A stretch of 60,470 nucleotides of DNA from Gemmatimonadota bacterium. Lineage in GTDB: Bacteria; Gemmatimonadota; Gemmatimonadetes; Longimicrobiales; Gaopeijiaceae. The position numbers and the translations under genes were made by a program. The stretch covers positions 1 to 60,470 of the forward strand of contig DQPL01000027.1 of assembly GCA_015664885.1 (NCBI GenBank), given 5' to 3'. Position 1 is the stretch's first letter; every line of letters begins with the position of its first letter. Positions 18,141 through 26,943 of the stretch are shown here, piece by piece. The notes beneath the pieces are model-generated. The model saw only the letters and a program-made list of their open reading frames with translations. It was not told where the DNA came from and did not search any database.

Positions 18141-19387
18141 CAGATCGCGCCCTGCTCGCGCGCATCAGCGACGTCATCGTCACTCATGCCGAGCACATCC
18201 TTGAGGATCTCGACGGTGTGCTCACCGAGTAGCGGCGAACGCCTGACGTCGGCTGCCGAGTCCGACAGCTTGATCGGGTTCCCGATCGTCAGGTACTTGC
18301 CGCGTTCGGGATGATCGACCTCGACGATCGTGCCGGTTTCCCGCAGGGACGGCTCCTCGGCGATCTCCTTCATGGAGAGGATCGGCCCGCACGGGACATT
18401 GAGCGGGTTGAGGATGTTCATGACCTCCATCTTGTCCTTGCTCACCGTCCATTTCTCGATCTCCGAGAACATCTCGTCGATCTTGTCCAGGCGCGCGTCG
18501 GCGGTCTTCCACTCCGGGTCCGCGTTCCACTCAGGGCGACCGATCGCTTCCGCCAGGTCCGAGAATACCCGCGCCTGCGTGATGACGTAGATGTAGGCGT
18601 CCGGGTCGGTCTCCCATCCTTTGCACTTCACGATCCAACCAGGCTGACCACCACCAGAGGCGTTGCCGGCGCGAGGCACGGCGTCACCAAATTCGCCGTG
18701 TGGGTACTGCGGATACTCGCTGAGCGGGCCGTGCGTGAGGCGCTGCTGATCGCGCATTTTCACGCGACAGAGGTTGATCACAGAATCTTGCATAGCGCAG
18801 GTCACGCGCTGGCCCCGGCCGCTGTGCGTCCGGTGGTATAGCGCCGCGAGGATGCCCGCGACGAGGTGGATGCCGGTTCCGGAGTCACCGATTTGCGCAC
18901 CGGTCACGGTGGGGACGCCGCCGACCTGGCCCGTCGTCGAGGCCGCACCCCCGGTGCACTGCGCCACGTTCTCGTAGACCTTGCAATCCTGGTACGGACC
19001 GGGTCCGAATCCGTCGACCGAGGCGTAGATGATGCGAGGGTTGATCTCCTGGATCTTCTCCCAAGGAAACCCCATGCGGTCGATTGCGCCCGGAGCGAAG
19101 TTCTCGACCATGACGTCGCACTCTTCGATGAGCCTCGTGAAGATCCTTTTTCCCGCCTCTGTCTTGGGGTTTAGGGTGACGCTGCGCTTGTTCGCGTTGA
19201 GCATGGTGAAATAGAGGCTGTCGACGTCGGGTATGTCGCGAAGCTGGCCTCGCGTGATGTCACCGATGCCAGGGCGCTCGATCTTGATGACGTCGGCGCC
19301 GAACCACGCCAGAATCTGCGTGCACGTAGGTCCTGATTGGACATGGGTCATGTCGAGGATTCGGACGCCCTCGAGAGCCTTGCTCAT
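18140..19387 (-). CDS. frc: Formyl-CoA:oxalate CoA-transferase-like class III CoA-transferase
   Basis: Class III (CaiB/BaiF) CoA-transferase of 415 aa. Catalytic Asp168 lies in [10 protein letters not shown], at almost the same position as Asp169 of Oxalobacter Frc. The glycine loop GGGQPGW followed by KCKGWETD and the late motif [17 protein letters not shown] also match Frc closely. Frc moves CoA from formyl-CoA to oxalate in oxalate breakdown. The partner oxalyl-CoA decarboxylase is not in this window, so use of another acid remains possible. The ATG at 19387 begins the family N-terminus [15 protein letters not shown]; the frame upstream is an untypical Arg-rich leader. The gene is coupled by TGATG to the ApbA-like gene. 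Confidence 0.87.
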   Translation of the reverse strand: MSKALEGVRILDMTHVQSGPTCTQILAWFGADVIKIERPGIGDITRGQLRDIPDVDSLYFTMLNANKRSVTLNPKTEAGKRIFTRLIEECDVMVENFAPGAIDRMGFPWEKIQEINPRIIYASVDGFGPGPYQDCKVYENVAQCTGGAASTTGQVGGVPTVTGAQIGDSGTGIHLVAGILAALYHRTHSGRGQRVTCAMQDSVINLCRVKMRDQQRLTHGPLSEYPQYPHGEFGDAVPRAGNASGGGQPGWIVKCKGWETDPDAYIYVITQARVFSDLAEAIGRPEWNADPEWKTADARLDKIDEMFSEIEKWTVSKDKMEVMNILNPLNVPCGPILSMKEIAEEPSLRETGTIVEVDHPERGKYLTIGNPIKLSDSAADVRRSPLLGEHTVEILKDVLGMSDDDVADAREQGAI

Positions 19388-19529
19388 TGTGATGCTTTTC
19401 TCCGCCAATGGTATGAACGAGGGGCGCAATCTAGGGCATGCTCGCGGAACCGGCGACAGGCTGGTTGCGCGACCGATCCTCGGGCATCTCGACCCAGAGT
19501 GCCTGGTCAACATCGACGACTTGCGCGTG

Positions 19530-19562
19530 CTACGTCATCTGTGACACTCCTTCTACGTCATC
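19530..19562. promoter_or_regulatory. 10-bp direct repeat CTACGTCATC, 23 bp apart
   Basis: CTACGTCATC occurs at 19530-19539 and again at 19553-19562. The 23-base period (about two helical turns) in the divergent region between frc and the gene starting at 19655 suggests binding of a regulator on one DNA face. No convincing -35/-10 pair could be assigned. Confidence 0.35.
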
Positions 19563-19654
19563 GCACGTATGCGCACTTGCTTTGGGAAAGGGTACGATCC
19601 ACTGGTCGAAGCACAGAGGGTAGACCCCAAGGATCACGAGCCAGTGAGGCGCCG

Positions 19655-20482
19655 ATGAATGTCCGGTCATGTGCAGCAGCGCTGAAGTGTCGTGGGCTTG
19701 GGTGGGGAGCCGTGCTCGTGATGGCTCTCATCGCGATCGCGGCTCCTGCGACGCCTGCCGTCGCCCAAGAAGTGGACGTCGAGGCGCTCGCCGTCGGGGA
19801 GGCGCTCTACGAGATCCGATTGACTGACGGCTCGGTGCTCTTCGCTCGCGTAACCGAGGCCGGGGGCGAGACGATCGTGCTGGTCACTTCCGGCGGTGCC
19901 CGTCTCGAATTGGAGCGCTCACAGATCCGGGAAGCGCGGGTCGCGCAGGGGAGGGTCGTGGAGGGTGAGTTCTGGAGGAAGGACTCGAACACGTCACGCC
20001 TCTTTTTCACCGCGACAGGACGCACACTCGACAAAGGAAATTGGTATGCCGGTACTACGCTCGTCATCTTCCCCTGGGTGGCCGTAGGCATCTCGGACCG
20101 CGTGACGCTCGCCGCTGGCGGGTCGTTGTTCGTGAGCGAGTTCCGCTGGTTCTATGTCGCACCCAAGGTATAGTTGCTCAGGACTCCTACCGCCCAAGTT
20201 TCCGTGGGCACGTTGGTGCTCTTCGCCGAAGACGAAGAGGTGGGTATCACCTACGGCGTCGGAACCTTCGGCACCCCCGACAACTCGCTCACCGTCGGGC
20301 TCGGCTTCGGGTTTTCGGGCGCTGACTACGCCAGCCAACCCGTCGCGATGATCGGGGGCGAGGCCCGCGCGACTCGGCGCATCAAGCTGATCACCGAGAA
20401 CTACTTCCTGCCGGACGACACCGGGGTTCTGTTCTCGGCAGGACTGCCAGCGCCAAGAACCAATATTGGCTCGTGGGAATGA
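19655..20482 (+). pseudogene. Exported protein gene interrupted by an amber stop and truncated at its 3' end
   Basis: The frame begins at ATG 19655 with GAGG upstream and encodes a signal peptide (ending PAVAQE), a domain rich in short strands (YEIRLTDGSVLFARV, LELERSQI), and a beta-rich outer-membrane-like part up to FYVAPKV, where TAG at 20171-20173 stops translation. The same frame then continues with normal coding character (PTAQVSVGTLVLFAEDEEVGITYG..NSLTVGLGFGF) to 20482. Continuity across the stop suggests one gene with a CAG-to-TAG type change. The last residues (after GVLFSAGL) fit poorly, which marks a second break. Function unknown. Confidence 0.65.
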
Positions 20483-20664
20483 ACGTCGACGGCGACACTA
20501 GGCCGATCAATACGTTCGCCGTCACAGGGGCTAATCCAACCACTGCCCCGGTCAACATCATTCCCATCTTGCGCGACTCCCGCGTCGCAGCGTCGGCTCC
20601 CATGTAGTTGCGCACCACCTGCAGCAAGGATCCGCCGAGGCGCGGCAAACTTCTATGACTCGTC
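20443..20664 (-). pseudogene. Fragment of a membrane sensor-type protein
   Basis: On the minus strand a frame opens with GTG overlapping the end of the upstream four-helix protein gene. It encodes RNYMGADAATRESRKMG followed by two hydrophobic segments (MMLTGAVVGLAPVTANVLIGL and TSQYWFLALAV). This resembles the membrane region of multi-helix sensor kinases or PP2C-type phosphatases, but it breaks off near 20443, exactly where the plus-strand exported gene also loses its family character. The signalling domain is absent. I read it as one side of a deletion junction. The resemblance is weak, and a small independent membrane protein is the alternative. Confidence 0.4.
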
Positions 20665-21159
20665 ACGTATCGACGCCCCCGCGGCCCAGCGTATCAGGCC
20701 CGCGATCACGACCGCCACGAGCATGACCGTGAAGAAGACCATCCCCATGCCTGCAAAGCGATTCAGCGCACCGACCAGGGAACCTTCCGCAATGTTGAAC
20801 ATCAGCATGGCCATCGACACGAACCAGACCAGGACGCTGGCGCCGAAGCCGCCCAACGCGGTCAGGAAGCTGGAACCGAGCGGGCCTCCGAAGCGCCGGA
20901 GGTGCTTGGCCGCGAGCCCGATCAATGTCATTCCGGTGCCCGCGAGCGCGATGCTACCCAGCACAGCGAGCATGCCGAGTACTTGCAGGTCGGTTTCGAA
21001 GAAGAATCCGCCAACGAACAGTGTCGGACCGGACAGGAGCATCAACGTCCCACCCGTGAAGATTCGATTCACCGCGCCTTCGCGGGACGCGACCACATCG
21101 GCGTCGCTCGATGCGGTGAGCTCGAGCGCGTCGGTCGGAGTCAGGTGACCCTCCCTCAC
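20653..21159 (-). CDS. Four-helix integral membrane protein of unknown function
   Basis: A 168-aa protein with a polar N-terminus (HLTPTDALELTASSDADVVASREG) and four predicted membrane helices (about 34-55, 62-85, 96-120 and 135-158). No domain is recognised. The GTG start follows the TAA of the PQQ dehydrogenase gene with no gap, so it is the second gene of that operon and may serve the dehydrogenase, for example as a membrane anchor or quinone-side subunit; that role is inference only. It ends at a frame that overlaps a degraded downstream fragment. Confidence 0.65.
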   Translation of the reverse strand: MREGHLTPTDALELTASSDADVVASREGAVNRIFTGGTLMLLSGPTLFVGGFFFETDLQVLGMLAVLGSIALAGTGMTLIGLAAKHLRRFGGPLGSSFLTALGGFGASVLVWFVSMAMLMFNIAEGSLVGALNRFAGMGMVFFTVMLVAVVIAGLIRWAAGASIRDES

Positions 21160-23202
21160 TTAACCGGGTAGGCGCAGCGCCACCAACCGACCCGGCCGAC
21201 CGACCTGCACCACCACATGCTGCTGACCTTCGTGCATGTAGGTCATCATGCCGTACTGGCCGGGCGAGGGTAACTCGACCTCGCCCACCTGCATGCCGGT
21301 ACGCTTGTCGAAAGCGTTGAGAACCGCCGGCCCGCTCGAGCCTTCGGTCGCGTAAAGCAAGTCCCCTGCGACCATCTGAATCGAGAGCGCGCCGCTACCC
21401 ATGCGGGAGAGGTCGGCGTCCTGCAATGCGGGGTGATCCCGGGCTGCTTGGGGAGCATCCCCGACCGGAATCCACCAGAGGCGCTCGCCCGTGTTCATGT
21501 CGAACGCGGACAGGCGGCTGTAGGGTGGCTTGTGGATCGGCAGCCCTTGCACGGTACCCATGCCACCGCCGGGACCCGCGACCCATTGAGAGATCGTGGT
21601 GCCCGTCGTTCTCGGGTTCGCTGGATCATCGGCCTCGATGCCGACTGCGACACTGCCGCCGCTGCAGCGACGCGCCGAAGCCATGTAGAGGATGCCGGTC
21701 GATGGGTCGAGCGTCGCGGGATTCGTGATGTTCAAGCCGCCGTAGCAGCGGATGTTGTCCTCGAAGCCCGTGCTGTGATCGTCGTAGAGCCGCGGCATGA
21801 ACGGACCGCCCACCTGATACCTGCTGATGATCTCGAGCGCCTCAGCGTGCATCTCGGGGGTGAAGTCGATTACGTCTTTTTCGGGTAGCCCAAACGGCTC
21901 CGCGGACTCCGGCCGTGTGGGAATGGGCTGCGTCTCTGCCGTCCAGTTCCCGGGCACCACGGTCTGTACGACTGGCTTCTCCTCAATGGGCCAGATCGGC
22001 TCTCCGGACTCACGGTCGAATGCGTAGATCATGCCCGTCTTGGATGTCTGCACCACCGCGGACACCGCCCTCCCGTCCACGTCGAGATCGACGATGATGG
22101 GCACATTGGGGATGTCGTAGTTCCACTGGTCGTTGTGCACGGTCTGGAAGTGCCACACGCGCTCACCGGTCTCGGCATTGAGTGCGATCACGCTGGTGCC
22201 GAACAGGTTGTTGCCTGGCCGGAAACCACCGAAGTAGTCGATGGTGGGTGGGTTGGTCGGGATGTATACGATCCCCCGCTCCTGGTCCGCGGACATCGGC
22301 GCCCACGAAGAGACGTCGCCCGTGGTCTGCCATGCGTCGTTCAACCACGTCTCGTGCCCGACTTCGCCGGGGCGCGGAATGACGTGGAATTTCCACTTGA
22401 AGTCCCCGGTCGAGACGTCGTAAGCAAGGATGTCCCCCGGCACGTTCTCGATGCGTGTCTGGTTGTAGCCCTGCTCGGCGGAGTTCCCGACCACTACGGT
22501 TCCGTTCACGACGATCGGAGGCGATGAGGTCGTGATGAACCCCAACTCTCGCGGAATCCCGAAGTCCGGATCGTACGGCTGATCCCACGCTTCCCACGGA
22601 GCCCAGTCGTCCAGAAGGTCGACGAGCAGATCGACGACCCCGGTCTGTGGGAAGCCTTCGAGTGGGACGCGAGCGCCAAAGCCCTCGATGTGCCTTCCCG
22701 TCTTGGCGTCCAGAGCGTGCAGGAAAAACGCGGGCGAGGTGTAGAAGATCACGCCCCTGCCATCGATCTCTCCGTAAGCCACGCCCTTGCCGTAGTTCTG
22801 CCGCATGGAGCGTTCCCACCGAGTGGTGTTCGGCTCGCGGTACGTCCAGAGCGTTTCGCCAGTCGCGGGGTCGATGGCCGCTACGGTGCGGCGCTGACCT
22901 GCGACCGTGTAGAGAATCCCGTCGATGTACGTCGGCGTCGACTTGAATTGGTAGTCGACTTCGGGGCCGTAGTTGTTGGCCTGCCAGACCCACGCCACCT
23001 CGAGGTCGCCGAAATTGTTGGCGTTGATCTGATCCACCGGCGAGTAGCGCGTGCCCCACGAGTCGGCGCTCTGAAAGCGCCACTCCCCATACGGATTGGC
23101 TCGATCCTGAGCGCGTGCAAACTGCGGCACGGTCAGCAAGACGGCGAGTGCGAGCGCGAGGCTCTGCGGGAGGCGGGAGGGTCTGCGAGACGACGAAGGC
23201 AT
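21160..23202 (-). CDS. PQQ-dependent quinoprotein dehydrogenase
   Basis: Periplasmic quinoprotein of 680 aa with a signal peptide ending RAQ. It carries the eight-bladed propeller of PQQ alcohol/glucose dehydrogenases: the opening GEWRFQSADSWGTRYSPVDQINANNFGDLEVAWVW, repeated tryptophan-docking segments (TLWTY, DFKWKFH, RVWHFQ), and the blade sequence VHNDQWNYDIPNVPIIVDL. There is no fused cytochrome c domain and no N-terminal membrane helices, so electrons must go to a separate acceptor. A four-helix membrane protein is encoded immediately downstream. The substrate, probably an alcohol or sugar, cannot be told. Confidence 0.9.
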   Translation of the reverse strand: MPSSSRRPSRLPQSLALALAVLLTVPQFARAQDRANPYGEWRFQSADSWGTRYSPVDQINANNFGDLEVAWVWQANNYGPEVDYQFKSTPTYIDGILYTVAGQRRTVAAIDPATGETLWTYREPNTTRWERSMRQNYGKGVAYGEIDGRGVIFYTSPAFFLHALDAKTGRHIEGFGARVPLEGFPQTGVVDLLVDLLDDWAPWEAWDQPYDPDFGIPRELGFITTSSPPIVVNGTVVVGNSAEQGYNQTRIENVPGDILAYDVSTGDFKWKFHVIPRPGEVGHETWLNDAWQTTGDVSSWAPMSADQERGIVYIPTNPPTIDYFGGFRPGNNLFGTSVIALNAETGERVWHFQTVHNDQWNYDIPNVPIIVDLDVDGRAVSAVVQTSKTGMIYAFDRESGEPIWPIEEKPVVQTVVPGNWTAETQPIPTRPESAEPFGLPEKDVIDFTPEMHAEALEIISRYQVGGPFMPRLYDDHSTGFEDNIRCYGGLNITNPATLDPSTGILYMASARRCSGGSVAVGIEADDPANPRTTGTTISQWVAGPGGGMGTVQGLPIHKPPYSRLSAFDMNTGERLWWIPVGDAPQAARDHPALQDADLSRMGSGALSIQMVAGDLLYATEGSSGPAVLNAFDKRTGMQVGEVELPSPGQYGMMTYMHEGQQHVVVQVGRPGRLVALRLPG

Positions 23203-23284
23203 GGTGTCCTCCTCGACACTGAGTACAACGGGTCGGCCTTTTTGGCACAGGGATGGTACTGCACGGGGTCGGACTCAGCTAGCA

Positions 23285-23307
23285 GACTATTTGACTAGTC
23301 TGACTAG
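23285..23307. promoter_or_regulatory. Triple GACTA repeat with palindrome, candidate operator of the toxin-antitoxin pair
   Basis: GACTA occurs at 23285, 23293 and 23302. The middle copy forms the perfect palindrome GACTAGTC (23293-23300), and TGACTAG is repeated at 23292 and 23301. The array ends 18 bases before the antitoxin ATG. Toxin-antitoxin operons of the Phd type are repressed by antitoxin-toxin complexes bound to repeated palindromes at the promoter, which fits this position. Confidence 0.5.
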
Positions 23308-23324
23308 ACAGAACATCTTCCCTC

Positions 23325-23600
23325 ATGGCCGATATCTACTCCATATACGATGCCAAGGCGCGATTCAGCGAGCTGATCCGCAAAGTGAGGGGGGGGCGCA
23401 CCGTCGTGGTCTCCTATCGCGGCGAGCCAGTCGCGGAGATTAGGCCGGTCGGTGGGGCAGGTAGCGAGCTGGCACGCCGTCTCAACGTGCTTGAAGGGCT
23501 CGGTATGCTCGTCGGCGGGGACGACCGTCAGGGCGAGCTACGTCCTGTCGCGCGGAAGCCAGGGGCCCTGCAACGATTCCTCGACGAGCGGGACGATTGA
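23325..23600 (+). CDS. Phd/YefM-type antitoxin
   Basis: A 91-aa antitoxin. The N-terminal half has the Phd/YefM DNA-binding fold: IYDAKARFSELIRKVRGGRTVVVSYRGEPVAEIRP. The C-terminal part (VARKPGALQRFLDERDD) is charged and likely disordered until it wraps around the toxin. It neutralises the PIN toxin encoded next and represses the operon. The stop TGA overlaps the TTG start of the toxin by three of four bases (TTGA), so the two are translationally coupled. A repeat array lies just upstream. Confidence 0.9.
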   Translation: MADIYSIYDAKARFSELIRKVRGGRTVVVSYRGEPVAEIRPVGGAGSELARRLNVLEGLGMLVGGDDRQGELRPVARKPGALQRFLDERDD

Positions 23601-23977
23601 AAGCCGCGTACGTCGACACGTCTTGTCTGGTTGCGATCGCTTTCGGGGAGTCCGAGGCGGCTCAGGTGGTCTCTCGACTCCGGGAGCACGACGTCCTGCT
23701 TTCGTCCAATCTGCTCGAGGCCGAGTTGCGGGCGACGTTGGTTCGCGAGGCCGCGGAGGTCGACGAAGCTCTCTTTTCGTGGATTAAGTGGGTTCTCCCC
23801 GACCGGCCTCTCTCCGTTGAGATCATCCGTGTCCTCCGGGCCGGTTACCTACGCGGCGCTGATCTATGGCACCTGGCAACCGCGATGTATGTCACGCCCG
23901 AGCCCAGAGACCTCACGTTCTTGACGCTCGACCGCCGGCAAGAGGAAGTAGCGGAGGAGCTCGGTTTCAAGGTCTGA
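23597..23977 (+). CDS. PIN-domain ribonuclease toxin (VapC-like)
   Basis: A 126-aa PIN-domain nuclease. The conserved acidic residues for metal-dependent RNA cleavage are present: Asp7 in AYVDTS, Glu41/Glu43 in LLEAELRAT, Asp89 in GADLWHLATA and Asp112 in LTLDRR. Its usual length and complete acidic set suggest an active toxin that would cleave tRNA or rRNA unless bound by the antitoxin. It starts with TTG inside the antitoxin stop codon, which probably keeps toxin synthesis low. No mobile element is adjacent. Confidence 0.9.
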   Translation: MKAAYVDTSCLVAIAFGESEAAQVVSRLREHDVLLSSNLLEAELRATLVREAAEVDEALFSWIKWVLPDRPLSVEIIRVLRAGYLRGADLWHLATAMYVTPEPRDLTFLTLDRRQEEVAEELGFKV

Positions 23978-24099
23978 GTCAGATCATTCTCTTCTTCGGC
24001 CGGCCGAGCCTGTGACCGTGTAGTTGCAGTCGGGGGTTGGCTGGCGGAACTTGGCCGCAGGCCATCACGCTGAACGCCTCAGACGCGAGCGACTCACCG

Positions 24100-25740
24100 A
24101 TGCATCACCCTCGACCCCACACCAAGCGAGCCCAAGTTGCCCGGCACGGGCCGTTCCCCACCGCCATTGCGGTGCTGCTCGCGCTCGCAGGACTCGCGCT
24201 CAGTCCGGCACTGCTCGACTTCCGGCTCGTCGCCCAGGATGCCACTAGATGGCCGGTGGACCTCGACGTGATCGCGAAGATCCGCGAGGAGGGTCTGCAG
24301 CGCTCGCAACTTCCCAATACGCTCTCCTACATGACGGACGTGCTCGGTGCGCGCCTCACCAACTCCGACGACATGGACCGGGCGCAGCGCTGGGTCGTCG
24401 AGCAGATGAAGCGCATCGGTCTCACCAACACCGCTCTCGAGCCTTTCATGGACTACGGCGTGAGTTGGGACAACGAATACGTCTCGCTGCACATGCTGGA
24501 GCCCGACTACTCCCCGCTGGTGGGGTACCCGATCGCGCACACGCCCGGCACCGACGGCAAGCAGCGCCTAGGGGCGGTGATTGGGAATGCGCGCACCCGG
24601 CAAGACCTCGAGAAGTACCGCGGTCGACTGCGGGGCATGGCGGTGCTGTCGTCGCCACCTCCGGTGATTGACCAGACCAGGTTCGCCAGGGGTACACCGC
24701 GCCGGACCGACGAGGAGATGCGCGCGCTCGCTGAGGACGTCATCCTGCCGCCCGCGGGACCTGACTACTTCTCACGTCTCTACCCGCCAACGCCCCGCAA
24801 TCCGGATATTCTGACCGCTGCCCAGAAATTGGACTTCTACGTAGCCGAGGGGGCGGCCGTCGTGCTCGAATCGAGCAGCGGCTGGCCCGGCGCGGTACGC
24901 GGCTTTGCTCGGCCGGGCGCAAAGATCGATCGCTGGGCGCGCGATGCGACGTTGGCCTCGGTGCCCGTGATTGCCATCACGCCCGAGCACTACAACCGCA
25001 TGTACCGGGTGCTCGCGCGTGACATCCCGGTCGAGGTAGAGGTCGAGGTCCGCAATCGGCACGGTGCCGCCGTGAGCCAGGCGAACAACGTTGTCGGGGA
25101 GATTCCGGGAAGTGATCGCGCCGACGAGGTCGTTATGCTCGGAGCGCACTTCGATACGTGGCACGCCAGCCCCAACGCCTCCGACAACACGTCCGGCGTT
25201 GCCGTGATGCTCGAGGCGATGCGGATTCTGAAGGCGGTCGGCGCCGCGCCGCGGCGAACCATCCGGATCGCGCTCTGGTCCGGTGAGGAGCAGGGCCTCT
25301 GGGGATCGCGCGCCTACGTGCGCGAGCACTTCGGCGACCCTGACGATCCCGCGGTCGGCAAGAAAGATGGGTACGACAAGCTTTCCGTGTATTTCAACCA
25401 GGACTACGGCCCGGGTCAGTATCGGGGGATCTGGCTGCAGGGCAACGAGCACGTGCGCGCCCCGTTTTCGGCGTGGATGGAGCCGCTTCGGGACATGGGC
25501 ATGAGCACGATCTCGCCGCAGGGCGTCGGCAGCACCGACCACGTGCCTTTCGACGAGGTGGGACTGCCGGCCTTTCAGTTCCTGCAGGCTCGCGTCGGTG
25601 GGACCGGCGGGCACACCAACCTCGACTTCTTCGACACGATTCCGCTGGACGACCTGAAGAAGAACGCTGTGATCATGGCGGTGTTCGTGTACCACGCCGC
25701 GATCGCGGAGGACGTGTTGCCGCGGACGGGGAGCCGTTAG
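24100..25740 (+). CDS. Exported M28 family zinc aminopeptidase/carboxypeptidase
   Basis: A 546-aa secreted metallopeptidase. After a signal anchor (residues about 19-45) and a protease-associated-like insertion, the M28 catalytic core shows all dinuclear-zinc ligands: His350 and Asp352 in AHFDTWH, bridging Asp362 in SDNTSG, catalytic Glu396 and ligand Glu397 in SGEEQGLWGS, Asp435 in NQDYGPG, and His481 in STDHVPF. It probably trims peptides from one end. The ATG at 24100 is chosen over an upstream in-frame ATG because it directly precedes the positively charged signal n-region. Confidence 0.9.
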   Translation: MHHPRPHTKRAQVARHGPFPTAIAVLLALAGLALSPALLDFRLVAQDATRWPVDLDVIAKIREEGLQRSQLPNTLSYMTDVLGARLTNSDDMDRAQRWVVEQMKRIGLTNTALEPFMDYGVSWDNEYVSLHMLEPDYSPLVGYPIAHTPGTDGKQRLGAVIGNARTRQDLEKYRGRLRGMAVLSSPPPVIDQTRFARGTPRRTDEEMRALAEDVILPPAGPDYFSRLYPPTPRNPDILTAAQKLDFYVAEGAAVVLESSSGWPGAVRGFARPGAKIDRWARDATLASVPVIAITPEHYNRMYRVLARDIPVEVEVEVRNRHGAAVSQANNVVGEIPGSDRADEVVMLGAHFDTWHASPNASDNTSGVAVMLEAMRILKAVGAAPRRTIRIALWSGEEQGLWGSRAYVREHFGDPDDPAVGKKDGYDKLSVYFNQDYGPGQYRGIWLQGNEHVRAPFSAWMEPLRDMGMSTISPQGVGSTDHVPFDEVGLPAFQFLQARVGGTGGHTNLDFFDTIPLDDLKKNAVIMAVFVYHAAIAEDVLPRTGSR

Positions 25741-25816
25741 ACGGCCTTTGAACAGGTAGGACGCGCTCGAGCTCTCACGCGAGCGGCTCTACAAATGCTG
25801 CCACGATGAAACCACC

Positions 25817-25990
25817 ATGCGGCAACTATTCGGCAACCTGGAGAAGGTCCTCAGGGGCGTGGACATCTTACGCGTGATGGACCGCGAAACGCTGTCCAGT
25901 GAGGAGTTCAGCCTCGAGTTCGAGGCTCTTTTGACGTCCTTCCGTGCGCGCGGTGGCCGGGTGGAATTCGCCGACGCGTTTGCGCGCTGA
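25817..25990 (+). CDS. Small hypothetical protein (57 aa)
   Basis: ATG at 25817 opens a 57-codon frame with normal amino-acid balance: MRQLFGNLEKVLRGVDIL, then EEFSLEFEALLTSFRARGG. The frame is open back to 25760 with coding-like composition (ELSRERLYKCCHDETT) but has no usual start there, so it may be the tail of a lost gene or may start at a rare codon. Predicted mainly alpha-helical, no membrane segment. It lies between the M28 peptidase and the VOC gene, both on the same strand. No family recognised. Confidence 0.4.
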   Translation: MRQLFGNLEKVLRGVDILRVMDRETLSSEEFSLEFEALLTSFRARGGRVEFADAFAR

Positions 25991-26045
25991 CGCGCCCCGC
26001 ATTACGCCTTACGCAGATAAAGCACCGCATCAACAGGAGATTGAC

Positions 26046-26849
26046 ATGCGACCGTCCGCAGCCAGAGTGATCCTAGCACTTGCCGCCACCGCCTTCTTTG
26101 CCGGAACCGCGAGCGCCCAGGTCACGACTCGCCTCTACGACCACGTCCATATGTCGGTCCCGGAGCCGCTGGTCGCGGCGCAGTGGTACCATGACCACAT
26201 CGGCGGCGAGTGGGTCGACGGCAGGACGGACCGCCTGCTGTTCGGCACTACCCGCATCATGTTCCTCGGGAACCGAGGCAATACGAGAACGCCCAGCGCC
26301 GAAGGGTCGATCGCGCACCTCGGGTTCTCCTACACGGACATCGCGGCCAAGGTCGACGAGGCCGAGGCCGCGGGCGCGTCGGTCACGACACCTGTGCGGG
26401 AGGTGCCGGGGCTCTTCAAGCTGGCGTTCATCGTCGATCCCTGGGGCACCACGCTCGAGTTCGTCGAGGACGAGCAGCACCTCGGGTTCCATCATGTGCA
26501 CCTACGCTCGCCAGACCCGAAAGAGACGCTCCAGTGGTACGAGGACACGTTCGGCGGAGTGCGCATGAACCTGAGGGGCCGCTTGGACGGCATCCTATAC
26601 CCGGGCAACGTCTGGATCCTCGTGCAGCGCGGAGAGACCTTCCCAAGCAATGAAGGCACGATCGACCACATAGGTTGGCGCGCCCCGGACGCGGCGCCCA
26701 CGCTCGCCGATCTGACGGCGAGAGGAATCGAGATGACGGTAGCTCCTCGAGAGATGACCCTGCCGAGCGGGATGATCGAGTTCTTCTACGTCGCGGGGCC
26801 GCACGGTGCCAGGGTCGAACTCGTCGACCGCGCACCCGATATGCGGTAG
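26046..26849 (+). CDS. Exported VOC (glyoxalase/dioxygenase fold) protein
   Basis: A 267-aa protein with a signal peptide (ending ASAQ) and two vicinal-oxygen-chelate modules: about 26-130 (LYDHVHMSVPEPLVAAQWYHDHIGG .. PWGTTLEFVED) and about 136-260 (LGFHHVHLRSPDPKETLQWYEDTFGG .. PHGARVELVD). The potential metal ligands are His in DHVH/HHVH and Glu in LEFVE/VELVD, as in glyoxalase-type enzymes. Export is uncommon for this superfamily. AGGAG lies six bases before the ATG. Substrate unknown; a second VOC gene lies at 28637-29638. Confidence 0.83.
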   Translation: MRPSAARVILALAATAFFAGTASAQVTTRLYDHVHMSVPEPLVAAQWYHDHIGGEWVDGRTDRLLFGTTRIMFLGNRGNTRTPSAEGSIAHLGFSYTDIAAKVDEAEAAGASVTTPVREVPGLFKLAFIVDPWGTTLEFVEDEQHLGFHHVHLRSPDPKETLQWYEDTFGGVRMNLRGRLDGILYPGNVWILVQRGETFPSNEGTIDHIGWRAPDAAPTLADLTARGIEMTVAPREMTLPSGMIEFFYVAGPHGARVELVDRAPDMR

Positions 26850-26943
26850 GCCGTCACTACTGCGGGACCAGGCTAGGGCTTGGCCCCGCAGCTTGTGGGC
26901 TTATGGCCGGGGTACAAGCGCCTCGTCCCCAGCTATTTGGTTC

